From: Corylus avellana
Lineage: Eukaryota > Streptophyta > Magnoliopsida > Fagales > Betulaceae
Reading direction: 5' to 3'
Assembly: GCF_901000735.1 (NCBI RefSeq)
Contig: NC_081543.1
Span: forward strand, 26,555,515-26,619,514
DNA length: 64,000 nucleotides
Shown: positions 34,601 through 46,656 of the stretch, piece after piece
Layout: every line of letters starts with the position of its first letter
Position numbering within the stretch: position 1 is the first letter of the stretch
Position numbers and translations under genes: made by a program
Notes under the pieces: model-generated
Told to the model about the DNA's origin: nothing
What the model saw: the letters and a program-made list of their open reading frames with translations, nothing else
Database searches by the model: none

Positions 34601-37600
34601 AGCAAACCTACAGTGACAGGGATGAACATGGGTTCTTTCACTGGTTGTCCTGGAGTTGGTGGTACCTCTTGACTGTAAAAAGCCCCATCAAACAGAATTA
34701 GTTAACAATTCACCAACCAATGAGGAATATTGTGATTCTTTACCAAAAAAGAGAGGAAAAAATCCCGGCAGCATGTATACCTGAACTTCAGAGAAAAAGT
34801 ACGAGTTTCAGCATTGTAAGATGATGTCACTTTGACACGAGGGGTCCCAGCTTGGGAGTACCTGTATTTTAGTTAGATATTAAAGAGTTAAGCATCAAAA
34901 CTACCAGAAGAAAACTCAAATGAAGCAAAAGGCAGATAGAGACCATAGTAAGAAATTAGCAAAATCAACATCATTTGCATCTCGCATGGCAGCGAAAAAA
35001 TCTTCACAGGTAACAGCTTGCGCATCATGCCTCTTGAAATAAAGATCCATGCCCTGAAATGTGGAGAAATTGTTTAAACTGACTTCCCAAAGATGAGCAG
35101 CTTTATAGAAGGAACTAAATTTTTTTATCACATAATCAATATTAGGCACAGACATATTCTCAAACTTACTTTTCGGAACCCTCGACTCCCCAGTAAGGTT
35201 TTGTACATCCTGACAACTTCAGCTCCCTGATAATTAGATCATAAGATCAAACAATTGATAACTTAACAATAGTTCTCATCCACAGAGAAAAGAGAGAGAA
35301 GGTCAGTTAGTGGTTGAAGAAAAAAAGTCTAACCTTTTCATACACCTGTAAAAGGAAAATGAAACAAAGAACGGTTAGATATTTTCTCACAATAATACTT
35401 AGGACATGGGGTTAAAACATGCAAATAAAAATTGCCAAACCATACCGTCACTGCATGTTGAAGTTGGTTAAGGCCCCAAATTAGTATCATATCCAACATG
35501 ATGCACAAAAAAGCCAAATATCCCAAAGTTAAAAGCACATTACAATTTCCAAGCAAAATATGTGCAGACAGCTATACTCTAGTTTAATTACATAGAGAAC
35601 TGAAACTTGCCTGTGTAGAAGTTGTCCATCTGTCAAGGAGGAGGAAAAAAGAAACATCACTTTAAAGCTTAATATTCATGAAAGCTGTAGACTATGTTGA
35701 TAACTTGATAAGAAAGAGTTACTTTGAAGATAAAAAATAAAAAAATAAAAAAAGAAAAAAAAAGAAAAATGGTTTCTGACCTTAATGTATGAATGTGGCC
35801 GTACAGGATGAGCCATGGGACCAGCATCCTGAAAAAAACAGGAAAACAAATTTAGCACTTAATGCAGCATGTTATACCAAAAACTCTATTAAACAACAAA
35901 GGCACACCCATTTTAGAAAGGCATACCGGTCTTCTCACAAACACTGGACAGGTTTAAAATAATTAAAAAATTATCACAACATAAAAAGAACGAAGGAATC
36001 AATTAGAAGTTACACAAATTTTATATATTCATGAGTGGACCAAAAAACGACCTGTGGAAACTGATAATTCCTAAGCTTTGATACATCAGCAATCCGCTTT
36101 ACAGTACGGCTTCCCAGGTCAGATGAAAATTCCTACCAATTATGAAGGATTTATTTAAGTTCATAAGCTCAATAAAAGATTAAGAAAGAAAAGATACTGT
36201 TTTCAAGGTTTACTAATACCACTTTGCAGATGGGGAACAAAAAGGCTATACCTGATCTCGGAAAACAGTGAGACCTTCCTTTAGGCTAAGCTGGAACCAG
36301 TCACGACATGTCACTCTGCAATTATTATATCAAAACCTTAACTGACATGTGAATACAACTTGAAAATTAAAAGAAGATGGTAACAGTTGACATGTAAGCT
36401 CCCAACCAACACGGACAGAAGAAAACTAGTTTCAGAGTACAGTAAGAAGTATAGAAGGGACAGCTGTAAGAACATAATTTTAAGATCGGGAGCTAACACA
36501 CACAAAGCATATTCTACAGACAGGTGAAGAAACATATTTAGATATCAGGAAAAAGGCCCGCAGAATGCATATTGACAAAGAATAATGAGCTTTGATGGGA
36601 TATGAGCCAACCTGTTGCCAGTCCAGTTGTGGAAGTACTGCACAATGTACAAGATATGAACCAAAAGTCACTAAATTTATATTCACAAGGACTAAGATTA
36701 AAGAAGCCTTTTTATTATAGGTCAATAACATACCTCATGGCCAATAACCCCCAAGATTGCTGCATGATCTGCATCAGTAGCAGTTTCTGAAGATGCCAAG
36801 ACAAGCTTGGAATTGAATATCTGTAAAAAAGAAATTTAGGAGTAATGATGAATTGAAAAGATCCCAGGAGAGAGATTAATTAAGATGAACAAAAAACAGA
36901 TTCAGAAAGCATACATTCAAACTCTTGTTTTCCATGGCTCCCCTGATCATCAATTCAGAAACAAGTGATATGAGAGACTAAAATAGTAAAAGTATCATAA
37001 CATAAGATGTCCGTCGGTATAAAATATCAAAAGTACCAAATGTATAATCATAATAGAACATTGTTCAAAAATAAATTAACTTACATGTTAAAATCTGGAA
37101 CAGCCACAATATTAAAGAGATCCAGGTCATACTCAAGACCAAACACCTGTTTGCAGAGGCATATGACAGTAAAGTAAGCTTTAGAATCAAGGTCAACAAG
37201 ATAACTTCTAGATCAAAATAAAAATCAGGTTTAATATGAAGAAACGAACATCCTCATCCCATTTCATTGCTGCCTTAAGTGAATACATGGCATGAGCAGT
37301 CTTGGGTAGGTCTTGTGCTGGGGTCCAGATCCTTAGGGAGACCTTCCGACCAGAACGGGTAATAAATGTATCATCTCTGCTCTCCAACTGTCCAGCAACC
37401 AAGGCAAACAAGTAGCAAGGTTTCTTGAAGGGATCCTCCCAGAGGACAAAATGTCTACCACCCTGCAGCAAAGCATAAAACAACAATAAAGAAGAAAACA
37501 TAAACAAACTACATAAATGCCTTTTTCAATGAACAAAAAGTGAAATTTACCTCCAGCTCGCCCTGTTCTATGAGATTTCCATTAGACAACAATACTGGGT

Positions 37601-40117
37601 ACAATGACTTATCAGCTTCAACGCGGCATGTGTATTTTGCCATTATATCAGGGCGGTCCTGTTTGCAGATAGAATGCATCAATGAAATGGAAACTTGATC
37701 AAAATTTTGAAGTTACAGACCACTAGAATAAATAACCGCTCCAAGATACCTACTTGATAAAATGTAATTTTCCGGAAACCCTCAGCTTCACATTGTGTAC
37801 AGAAATTCCCCGATGACTTGTAAAGCCCCTGTAGAAAATTTAATTTATTACATCGACAAAAAAGATCCAGAAAATATGCCAAACAAGTTGTAGATATCAA
37901 GAAGGTATGCTTCACCTCTAATGATGTGTTCTTGAGAGGATATATCTCGGTAACAATTTCCATAGTAAATGTACCGCTCGGTGGTGATGGGAGTGTCAAA
38001 TGGCGTGAGTCCAACTGGTACTCACCCTCCTACAAAGACAAAGGGGAAAAAGAAGAGAAAGGAGTCACAATAAGATAACCCTAAATAACTAAGTTACACT
38101 CTCCCACACCCCAAAAACATAGAAATAGACCTGCAACAAATATAAGGCACTAGAAATTATGATACTGGAAAGGTACAACTCAAGTGTCCTAAGATTTAGG
38201 TAAATCATCAACCATTAATTGGCTATTAATTTATCTTCCTTTAGTAAGAAGTTAAAAAACATATGCATTCAATCAAATAGTTTGGGCAACTAGGAAGTAT
38301 TCTGTTTGTTTCATTGTATTGAAAGGACTTTGGAAAAGTAGGATAGAAGTTATGTACCTTAAGTTCCTTTCCATTGACGGATATAGAGACCAACTTTAGA
38401 TCTACTCCGTCCAAAACCAGAGACGACGAAGAACCTATTTTACAAGAAAAAAAAAAAAAGGAGAGCGAGAAAGAATAAAAATGACAATGAGTCTTTCAAA
38501 ACTTTACATAAGCATGAAATCACACAAAAAAAAAAAAAAAAAAAAAGAAAAAAAAAGCTAATACTTTAGACCACTGCTATAGGAAAATGTGAGAAAAAAG
38601 TATTGCACATGAAAAGCCAGTTATGTACAGGTCAGAGATATAAATACTGCTTGTGAATAAAGTACTAAGTGGGAAGAATGGTCACAGCCTACCTTCAACT
38701 CTAGGGAACACAGATATTTTTGAACTAACGATTGTCTTCTCTTCCCCCAAAGAAAATTTCAAATCCACCTGAAATCATAATTTCTATTAAGTTTGCAAAC
38801 ACAAAAGCATATGCTACAGAAGTACTCTATGAAGACCTAACCCATATATATATAGTTTTGTTTGAAGTATATGAGTACCGTATCAAAATAGTAATCAGGC
38901 ATCTTATAGTCCTTCAAAAAGACTTCTTTTCGCGAATCCATTCTGGGTTCTTCAATTGGCTTTTGCAAGGTTTCTGTGGCAACCGAACAAATCAGCCTCC
39001 TGTTGGTTTGCTTCGCCCTCTAAAATAAGGTTGATGAAAGCAAATGATCAAAAACATTGACCATAAGAAACTATAACATATTCTGAATGAGCGTCGAAAT
39101 TCGCATGGTATTCTAGGATTGATATGTATCCCACACACGTGCTTATGTGGAGACTACAGGAAAGCACAAAGAGCTTTGACTCAAACTTACAGAAAACGAA
39201 AGATATGAAATTCGACAATTCCTTTGGCACAAAACCTGAAAACAACCAATAATGAGAGATCAGAAACCTTGTTTCTTTTTATTTTTTCTCATTGTCTAAT
39301 ACAAATCCTATTAGGGGAGAGGGAAAAAGAGAGAGTGCACAAACCTCTGAATTAAGAAAGCGTCTATATCTAGAAATATTGTTTGCTGGTTTCTCCAAAA
39401 GACTAACACGGCCTTTAGCCTGAAGCTGCAAAAAAAGACAGATGAAACCATAGTTGCATTAGCTGTCAAGCACTATAAATCATAAATAACTAATTCAAGA
39501 CAGGCAATCAACACCATAAAGTTCAGTTTCAAAAAAACGAACACAAGTTACCCTAACTTCAGTATTCTATGACCTAAACCCTCACCAGGCAGAAGACTTA
39601 AAAAGAGTATAAAGTAACATCCCAATTCACAGTTAATGGTATTTTTTTTTTTTTTTTCTCAAAGTTTACACCCCAATTAACACCATATCCAACCCACTCC
39701 CCAAAATGAAGATAGTAAAGCATATCACCAACCAAAGAAAACATATATATATACACGCGCGCACACACAGAGACACACGCATATAGTAGAGCATAAAGTA
39801 CTGCATGCTAAATGGTTCTTCTACACACGTGTGAATGTGCATAGCATCACTAAACATGTAAATGATTGGCAATGACATATTATTCCCACAGTGCCAATCA
39901 TTATAGTCATAAAATACAAGGAATAAAATGATTGAGAAAGCAAAATAAAGTTCGCAACCATACGAAAGCCGCTAAATTGATTCCAAGTATTCACACACAC
40001 ACACAACCATGAATGAGGAAATGAGAAATAGGTAATCACAGGAGCAGTGGAGATCAAACCCAATAGACCCGTCCTTGTCAAACTCGAACCTTTGCATGGC
40101 AAAACCAACCGAGCCAT
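31693..40117 (-). CDS. M1 metallo-aminopeptidase (puromycin-sensitive/PepN type), 32 coding exons
   Basis: Zinc aminopeptidase that removes N-terminal residues from peptides; closest known relative is Arabidopsis At1g63770. Exons on the minus strand: 40040-40117, 39345-39425, 39191-39235, 38879-39019, 38693-38768, 38358-38434, 37916-38029, 37754-37828, 37551-37658, 37250-37462, 37085-37146, 36915-36942, 36734-36820, 36612-36637, 36252-36315, 36052-36132, 35781-35828, 35611-35629, 35446-35450, 35334-35345, 35170-35226, 34944-35053, 34781-34861, 34489-34672, 33956-34104, 33728-33866, 33474-33620, 33284-33365, 33017-33192, 32233-32460, 32070-32141, 31693-31773. They sum to 2946 nt, giving 981 aa with every junction in phase. 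Motifs: GAMEN 358-362; HEYFH 394-398 with the third zinc ligand Glu417, exactly 18 residues on; catalytic Tyr478 in TVYEKGAEV. The first ~95 residues (Ser/Arg/Leu-rich) look like a plastid or mitochondrial transit region; Met95 ([12 protein letters not shown]) could start a shorter form. Confidence 0.96.
35334..35345 (-). other. 12-nt microexon (VYEK) of the aminopeptidase
   Basis: GTGTATGAAAAG, bounded by TTTTACAG and GTTAGA, encodes Val-Tyr-Glu-Lys (residues 477-480), including the conserved catalytic Tyr478. Skipping it would keep frame but remove that tyrosine. Confidence 0.9.
35446..35450 (-). other. 5-nt microexon of the aminopeptidase
   Basis: TGACG, bounded by CATGCAG and GTATGG, completes the Val475 codon and supplies Thr476 of the conserved NFYTVTVYEKG motif. 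Without it the frame is lost between exons 18 and 20. The intron before it has a GC donor. Confidence 0.9.
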
Positions 40118-40600
40118 TCAAACTCCAAAGCCTAAAATAATCTACTACAATAAGTTCAATAACCACTATAGTTCAAAGATTAATCTCCAGGGAAATCCCT
40201 CAAAAGGGTTCAAAACTTCAAATATCAACAACGGTGAACGAGACCCAGATGGCCAAAACCCGAAATGATCGCCAAAGACGACTCTAAAACCCTAGATCAG
40301 AGAGACCCACAAGAGAAAACAGAGCAACAGAAGTCACTACCACACTCCCTTATATGGATATATGGATAACTAAAATTATGGACAAGAAAATTCAAAAAAA
40401 AAAAAATAACAATTAACAAATATAACAATATAAACCCGGTTACACTTAAAGATGCACATAAAGATACTAAATTTACATGAAATTTGAGAGAAATTGATTG
40501 CTGGGCTTGACCTTCTTTGATGGTTAAGTGCAGAGAATACAGAGGATTCGTCGAAAACCAGAGTCAGAACTATGGACTCCCACAGCAAGATATATATAGA
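40118..40600 (-). promoter_or_regulatory. 5' leader and candidate promoters of the aminopeptidase gene
   Basis: Two TATA-like sites lie on the minus strand: CATATAAG at 40349-40356 and TCTATATATA at 40590-40600. Each is followed by pyrimidine-rich leader-like sequence (CTCTGTTTTCTCTTGTGGG near 40320; GAATCCTCTGTATTCTC near 40545). Either there are two alternative starts, or the outer one is real and a leader intron separates it from exon 1. The sequence alone does not decide. Confidence 0.45.
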
Positions 40601-41351
40601 GAGTAAATAACTAGTTCTGATAATTGCTCGGGAAAAAAAAAAAAAAATCTTTAAAGAAAAAAAATCCCATTGGTAAATGGCTAAGTGGTTTTGTCATTTT
40701 TAACATCAAATGTACATCAAAATGTAACATTTCGGCTTATCCAAACAAGTGTCCTATTTTTCATTGGGCTGAAAAGAATTTCTAGTGATGGTTTGATTGA
40801 TTGGTTGATTGTGTCTAAAGGGTTGTTCTCATGAGTCCAAAGAAAGAAAACCACTCCAATAATTTAGCCTAAAATTAATATGGGCCAATGGATGACAAAT
40901 AAATCCGGTTGATCACTATTTTAGGATTGAAATGTAATTAAAAAAAAAACAAAAGACAAAAGATTTCAACATATTAATATTAATATTAAGTGTCATTAGT
41001 GATTTATATGTTGCTACATGTAACACTAGGCAATGGGTCAATTAAAAATTAGGCAACCTCTCGAATCCACCCGCTTTAACACTTATGAGCGGATTTTTGG
41101 CCTAGGCAAGCGGACATCAATTCCACTATATGTCCCATCAACAAGAGAATAGCGGAATATGGATATGGAACTATGCAAGTGCAAATATTATATGCCCACT
41201 ATATGTGCACATAACTTTTTTTATATTTTTTTTATTTTGCAATATGGTTTGTGAAAAAATGGGGTGTAATGTTGCTTATATTCATCTTGTTGTTATTCTT
41301 TAGTCCAACTCTAATTTTTGTTGATGAAATGTGGTGTTTTTCATAAATTTG
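40601..41351. other. Intergenic
   Basis: No gene or element recognised; AT-rich with a poly-A tract at 40633-40647. Confidence 0.4.
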
Positions 41352-41628
41352 TGGCGTCCAACAAATGCTTATGATGGATGAAGTCAAACTATCTATCCGC
41401 CCATAGGTGGATACAGGCGACCCTACTTTTTGTAGACAAGTGGGTGGATGGTTAAATCCACTCCTCATTAGGGCAAGTTTTAGCTCAACTCTATTGTCGT
41501 ATTTGCCCCTAATGAGGAGTGGATTTAACCATCCACCCACTTGCCTACAAAAATTAGGGCCGCTTGTATCCACCTACGGGGGGATAGATAGTTTGAGTTC
41601 ATCCATCATAAGCATTTATTGGACGCCA
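41352..41628. repeat. 277-bp near-perfect hairpin
   Basis: Left arm 41352-41476 and right arm 41503-41628 are inverse copies with about nine differences in 125 bp, around a 26-bp loop. Matching blocks include ATGCTTATGATGGATGAA, AAGTGGGTGGATGGTTAAAT and CCACTCCTCATTAGGG. Frames on the two strands through it translate to the same peptide (QVGGWLNPLLIR), which follows from the symmetry. It is either a young fold-back MITE or, if transcribed, a double-stranded small-RNA source. No clear target duplication. Confidence 0.9.
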
Positions 41629-42955
41629 AAACCTGCCCTATAGAATGGTGCCTTAGTTACATAATATATGTTGTCATGTCATTTAAAATTTTAAATGATG
41701 GAGTATTATATATACTATTTAATGCAACAAAATAAAATTTTACCATATATTTTGATTAAATTCTATCGTTTCTAAAGTAAAATTGTTAAGATTCTCATTA
41801 CACTTTTGATGAAATTATTCAAATTTTACCATATAAATAGATAATTGATCAAATATGATTGAAGTAATAAAATATGAATTATTTAATTACAAAAATTTCA
41901 AAAATTATATTATAAATTTATGTTAAGAAAATCAAAATCTTCCACTATTTTGTTCCGTTGAAAATTGAGATGACAAATTCTCTTAATTGTTGATTTATCC
42001 AAAAGGGCAGGCCTTAATGTAAGTGGGCCGACCCAAAACGACAAGGCTACAAGCTGGCTTGAAAACCATTCATACGGGCCGATCCCAACGAAATGCTTAT
42101 GGAGTGGCCCAACGACAATGCGTATAGGATGGTCCAAAGGATAATGCATGGCTTAAACATGCTTATATGGAAACATTAACATAAGAAATCTCAGTAAGCA
42201 AAGCATAATGAATATTGCTAAAATTCCAAAGAGGTTTTTTTTTTCTTTTTTTTTTTTTAAAGATAATAAGAAGCCCATGCAATTATACACACAAATAACA
42301 AGAATGAGGATTATATTGTATTAACCCACGAGTAATTAGTTACAAAGATTTTGCTACAAGTCTTGGCTTTGTTTGTTAATGCATTTTAGAGCCCTTTTCT
42401 CTTTTTCTTTTACTTATTTATTTTTTTTTTTTTTTGCAAAAGTATTTTGATGGGAGAAAAATGTGATTTTTTTTTTTGGAATATTTTGTGTTTAAATTGT
42501 TTGTAATGTTTTTGTTTTGAAAAGTTAAAATAAAAGTTTTAGTAAATAGAGCTAATGCGTAATGAGATAGATTGTCGGGTTCCTTGGGAATTTAGACTTT
42601 CTAAATTCATAAGGGAATCTAAACTTTTTTCAAACACAAGATTTGAAATTAATTTATACTTAAAGCATGTTTAAGATTATATTTGAGAAATAGAGATTTT
42701 AAATCAAAAATAATTTTTTATCAAAAACTTCATTTTTTAAACTTTTGCTAAAAGTGCATTTTGACCATTTTTAGAAAAGTAAAAAAAGTGTTTTTGGAGT
42801 TTTTTAAAGAGCATGTTTGAGATTATGTTAGAGAGCTTAAAAAAATACTTTTAATACCTAAAAAGTTGTGCAAAACAAAAATCTAGTATGTTTGGTAAAA
42901 AAACTCCAAAAGTACTTATTTTACTTTTTTAGTATACAAATTGCCAAAACACTAA
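41629..42955. other. Intergenic with worn family-A MITE pieces
   Basis: AT-rich. Pieces resembling MITE family A lie at about 42662-42780 (GCATGTTTAAGATTATATTT) and 42822-42950 (GCATGTTTGAGATTATGTTA), so several copies seem to have landed beside each other just upstream of the nest at 42956. Confidence 0.45.
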
Positions 42956-43100
42956 GAGCATGGGATTATGTTTGAGAAATATGTTTTAAGTCAAAAATCA
43001 ATTTTTGACAAAAGCTTCATTTTTAAGTTTTTGCTAAAAGTGTGTTTTTGCTATTTTTAAGTTTTTTAGATTCTTAAAAGCGCTTTCCAATTTTTTTGGA

Positions 43101-45866
43101 TAAAGTTTTCCTCCAAACGGGCTTGGAGGAATTTCCTTCAACCTAGTCTATAAAAATGACATGTGTCTCATGAACATATGAGATGTACAATTTATTATTA
43201 TTATTATTTGAAGAATAATTATATTTGATATATTAATCAAAGAGGTAAAGCAGATTGCTCCCTCAAAAGAACATCACATGTACATTCCATATTTTCCTTT
43301 ATCCAAATTTTATCTATGACACCCTGTTTAGCCATATTGGCCAGTTTATGGGCTGCTATATTAATGTCTCTACAAACATGAATACATTCCCATCTACATA
43401 GAGATTGAAGAACACCATTAACGTCAACCACGATGTGTCTGAATCTAATCCCACTGGGTCCTGTTTTTGATATCTCCTTTACAACTTGCATCGCATCCCC
43501 CTCCATGATGAGATCTTGGATACCCAATTCCTTGCAAAAAAATGAAGCATGAAGGGCTCCCAGTGCCTCTGCAGATGTAGGGTCAAAAATACTAGGTTTT
43601 GTGGCGCTCCTGGCTCCCACCACATTACCCATAGAATCTCTTACTACAACACCCACACCCATCCTTTCATTTTCCTTGTCGATTCCCACATCCCAGTTGA
43701 CTTTATACAATCCCACTGCAGGTGCTCTCCAACATGCACATTGGTTCTCATGGTTTTCGCAAACGGTTGGCTTCCCTTCCATTTTTGCCTTTTGAAAATC
43801 ATCAATACCTCGCATGGTTTCTCTGATCAAAACATTTGGGTGAGTGAAAATCCCCCCGTGTACAAATTCGTCCTGCCGAAGCCATATCTTTCTTGCCAGT
43901 CCCACAAAAATTGTAAACACCTCAATCCCAAATTTCTAGAGTATCCCATTTGCAAGAGCCAAAAAATCCTTTTCGTGGAAATTGCTCTTTTGGAGAGCCC
44001 TATTGCTTGCTCCCCAAATATCATGGGCCAAGGGGTAGTTCCAAATAATATGATAAATTGTTTTCACCTCCAAGTTGCAAATTGGGCACAAAGGGTCTTC
44101 CACAACTTTTCTTTTACAAAGGTTCTCCTTTGTGGGCAGTAAATTGTGGCAAGCCCTCCAGCTAAAATTCTTAGCTACATTTGGGAGGTTTAGTTTCCAG
44201 ATGCAACTCCATACCTCTGTATCTCCAATTTTCAAAGAATTCTTAGGCATGTGCTGAGAATCACACTCCCTTGCTAGGTAGTAGGCGCTTCGCACCTTGA
44301 AGATGCCATTAGGTGTAGCTCTCCAAATCTGTATATCTCTTTGACTGGTCCCCGAAAATGGTATGGACTTTATTGCCTGGATCTCATCCTTATTAAATAA
44401 ATCTTCCAGTAATTTCATATTCCACCAAGAAGTATCTTTGTCAACAAGCTCACACACCTTGGCATGTGCATCTAATATATTTTGGGTTGGGACTGTATAG
44501 AAAAAGTAGATGGAATAGGGATCCACTTATCCCCCTAGATTTTCACCGACTCACCATTTTCAATTCTCCAAATTAACCCCTCTTGTATTAGGTCACGGGA
44601 ACCACTAATACTCTTCCATGCAAAGGAGGAAGTCTTTCCCACCTGCGCCTCTAGGACAGAGCACCCCAAATAATACTTCGCCTTCATAATCCTTGCCGTA
44701 AGAGAGTCCAGGGATTTTAAGAGCCTCTATAATTATTTCGCAAGTAGGGCTTGGTTGAAACAAGTGAGATCACTAAAACCCATACCACCCTTGTTTTTCT
44801 ACTTGGCCATCTTTTTCCAGCTCATCCAGTGAGTCTAATTTCCTTTCTCCATATGACCCCACCGGAAATTTTGCATCAATGAGTTAGTCTCCTTATAGAG
44901 GCCTTTCAAGAGGAGAAAGACACTCATGCTGTAAGTTGGGATAGCTTGGATCAGTGCTTTCAGCAAAATCTCCTTGCCTGCTTGAGAAAGAAACTTCAGC
45001 TTCCAATCTTGCAATCTCTTCCAAACCTTGTCTTTTATAGTGGCAAATGCTTTAGTCTTCGACTTGTCCACTAAAGCTGGCAACCCCAAATAATGATCAT
45101 ATTGTTTTGTCAATGGAATTCCAGAGAGAGTGAGGATCTCTTGTTTCACCTCCTCAGGTGTATTGTGACTGAAGAAAAGAGATGTTTTCTCCCTATTCAG
45201 ACACTAACCCGATGCCTTTTCATAAATCTCCAAAATCTGAGTCATCTGGTGCCAGTGTTGCGCATTTGCCTTACATAATAAAGTGCTGTCATCCACGAAA
45301 AAAAAATGTGGTTTATCCGCGGGCCCCTCTTGGAAATTGGAACCCCCGTCAAAAAACCTTCTCACTTAGCTCGGACTAGGAGAGAACTGAGAACCTCCGC
45401 ACATAAGAGGAATAGATAAGGAGATATGGGGTCTCCTTGTCTAATCCCACATGAAGGAGTGATTTTTCCCACATGGGTACCATTTACAATCACCATATAT
45501 TGTACTGATCTGACACACATCATTATCAGACTAATCCACTGATGATCAAACCCCATCCGCTCCATAACCTTCTCCAAAAATTTTCACTCCACCGGTCCAC
45601 CCGGTCGTAGACTTTACTCATGTCCAGTTTGATTGTCACATACCCTTCTTTTCCCCACATACGGGAATTTATTGTGTGTAAAGTCTCGTAAGCAGCAAGT
45701 ATGTTGTCGGTGATGAGACGACCTGGAATGAAGGCACTTTGGTTTTGGGAAATAAATCTTATTAAAAACTTATGTGCATCTCATATGTTATTATAAAAAT
45801 AGACATATGTCATTTATAGACTAGGTTGAAGGAAATTCCTTCAGTCCAGTTTAGAGGAAAACTTTG
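43101..45866. mobile_element. MITE family B copy, split by a LINE
   Basis: TAAAGTTTTCCTC at the left and GAGGAAAACTTTG at the right begin an inverse pair that continues through GGAATTTCCTTCAACCTAGT and TCTATAAA to a CATATGAGATG block (43178 and 45806). Flanks in the outer MITE read TCCAATTTTTTT and TTCAATTTTTTT, consistent with a target duplication of about 9-11 bp. Confidence 0.7.
43200..45757 (-). pseudogene. 5'-truncated L1-type LINE, RT to RNase H (copy 2)
   Basis: Reading the minus strand, RT begins near 45745 ([13 protein letters not shown]) and continues with GIRQGDPISPYLFLLCAEVL and, after frame breaks, LTLSGIPLTKQYDHYLGLPA (about 45105). The zf-RVT-like WRACHNLLPTKENLCKRKV segment is near 44150. 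RNase H sits at 43250-43720 (WDVGIDKENERMG, SAEALG, MEGDA, AAHKLA), ending LREQSALPL at 43240. Stops and shifts occur at 45360-45375, 45180-45210, 44760-44830, 44525 and about 43935. The A-rich tail reads AAT repeats (43192-43210). Everything upstream of RT is missing, as expected of incomplete reverse transcription. Confidence 0.88.
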
Positions 45867-45922
45867 TTCAATTTTTTTTACCAAACATATACTTTTTTTT
45901 TTCAAACAGACTTTTTTAGTAT

Positions 45923-46656
45923 TGTTGGGCCATGGATCAGCTCCTAAAGCCCAATGGGTCCCAAGCCCAATTGAAGCAAAATGGTATACCCGACAAGGCC
46001 TCGGACAAACTTTCCCTGAGGAGGTTTCGTAAACTGAAGAGGTCTCGAACAAGAGTCTGAGACCACTCCTTGGTAGGTGTCGGATGCCGAACCTGAGACA
46101 CAACTTCTCAGGAGCAAAGAAGTCAAGAGCCAAGGGTAGATCAATCATTTTACAACTAAGAATATGCAAACATTCAAACTAACACAAGTGATCATCATCT
46201 CACCTTCAAAAAAGATCTCTACAGCATAAATGACTGTCCACATACAAACTACCCCTATACAAGCGGGATAAGTAGTTATTCAAATTCAAAAGGTTATCTC
46301 ATTCAAACGAAAACCTTATCACTTGTCCCAGGATTTCTACTCTTATCAAATAACTGCGAAACAAATATTTAGGGATAGGAATCCCAAGATGTACGGGAAG
46401 CAAATTCTACTCCATGCCTATAAATACAAGTCTCAATTTCAATCAAAGGTATGCGCAATCTTAGCTCTGAAAACTTTGATTCCTTAGACATTCTTTCCTC
46501 ACATTCTAACTTAGGCATTGGAGCTCCCCCGCCAGGACACAACCAGGGGCTCTAATCTTGTTTGTTCTTTGTGTGTGTAGCCTGAAGCATCCTCGAAGTT
46601 GTCGACACCTCCTCCAGGCGTGCCACGTCATCATCTCGAAAAACTGTGTATCAACA
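45923..46656. mobile_element. Solo LTR, 734 bp
   Basis: It begins TGTTGGGCC and ends ATCAACA, giving TG...CA termini inside a TGTTG/CAACA inverted pair, and is flanked by a perfect 5-bp duplication AGTAT (45918-45922, 46657-46661). A TATAAATACAAG promoter-like motif lies near 46420-46431. No internal retroelement genes are present, so it is what unequal recombination between two LTRs leaves. Superfamily cannot be told without the internal region. Confidence 0.92.

Noticed and set aside
41232..41643. Two frames on opposite strands with the same QVGGWLNPLLIR peptide
   Set aside because: The shared peptide is a direct result of the inverted repeat, not evidence of a gene pair.
43549..44142. Plus-strand 197-codon frame
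   Set aside because: Antisense to LINE copy 2; no domain of its own.
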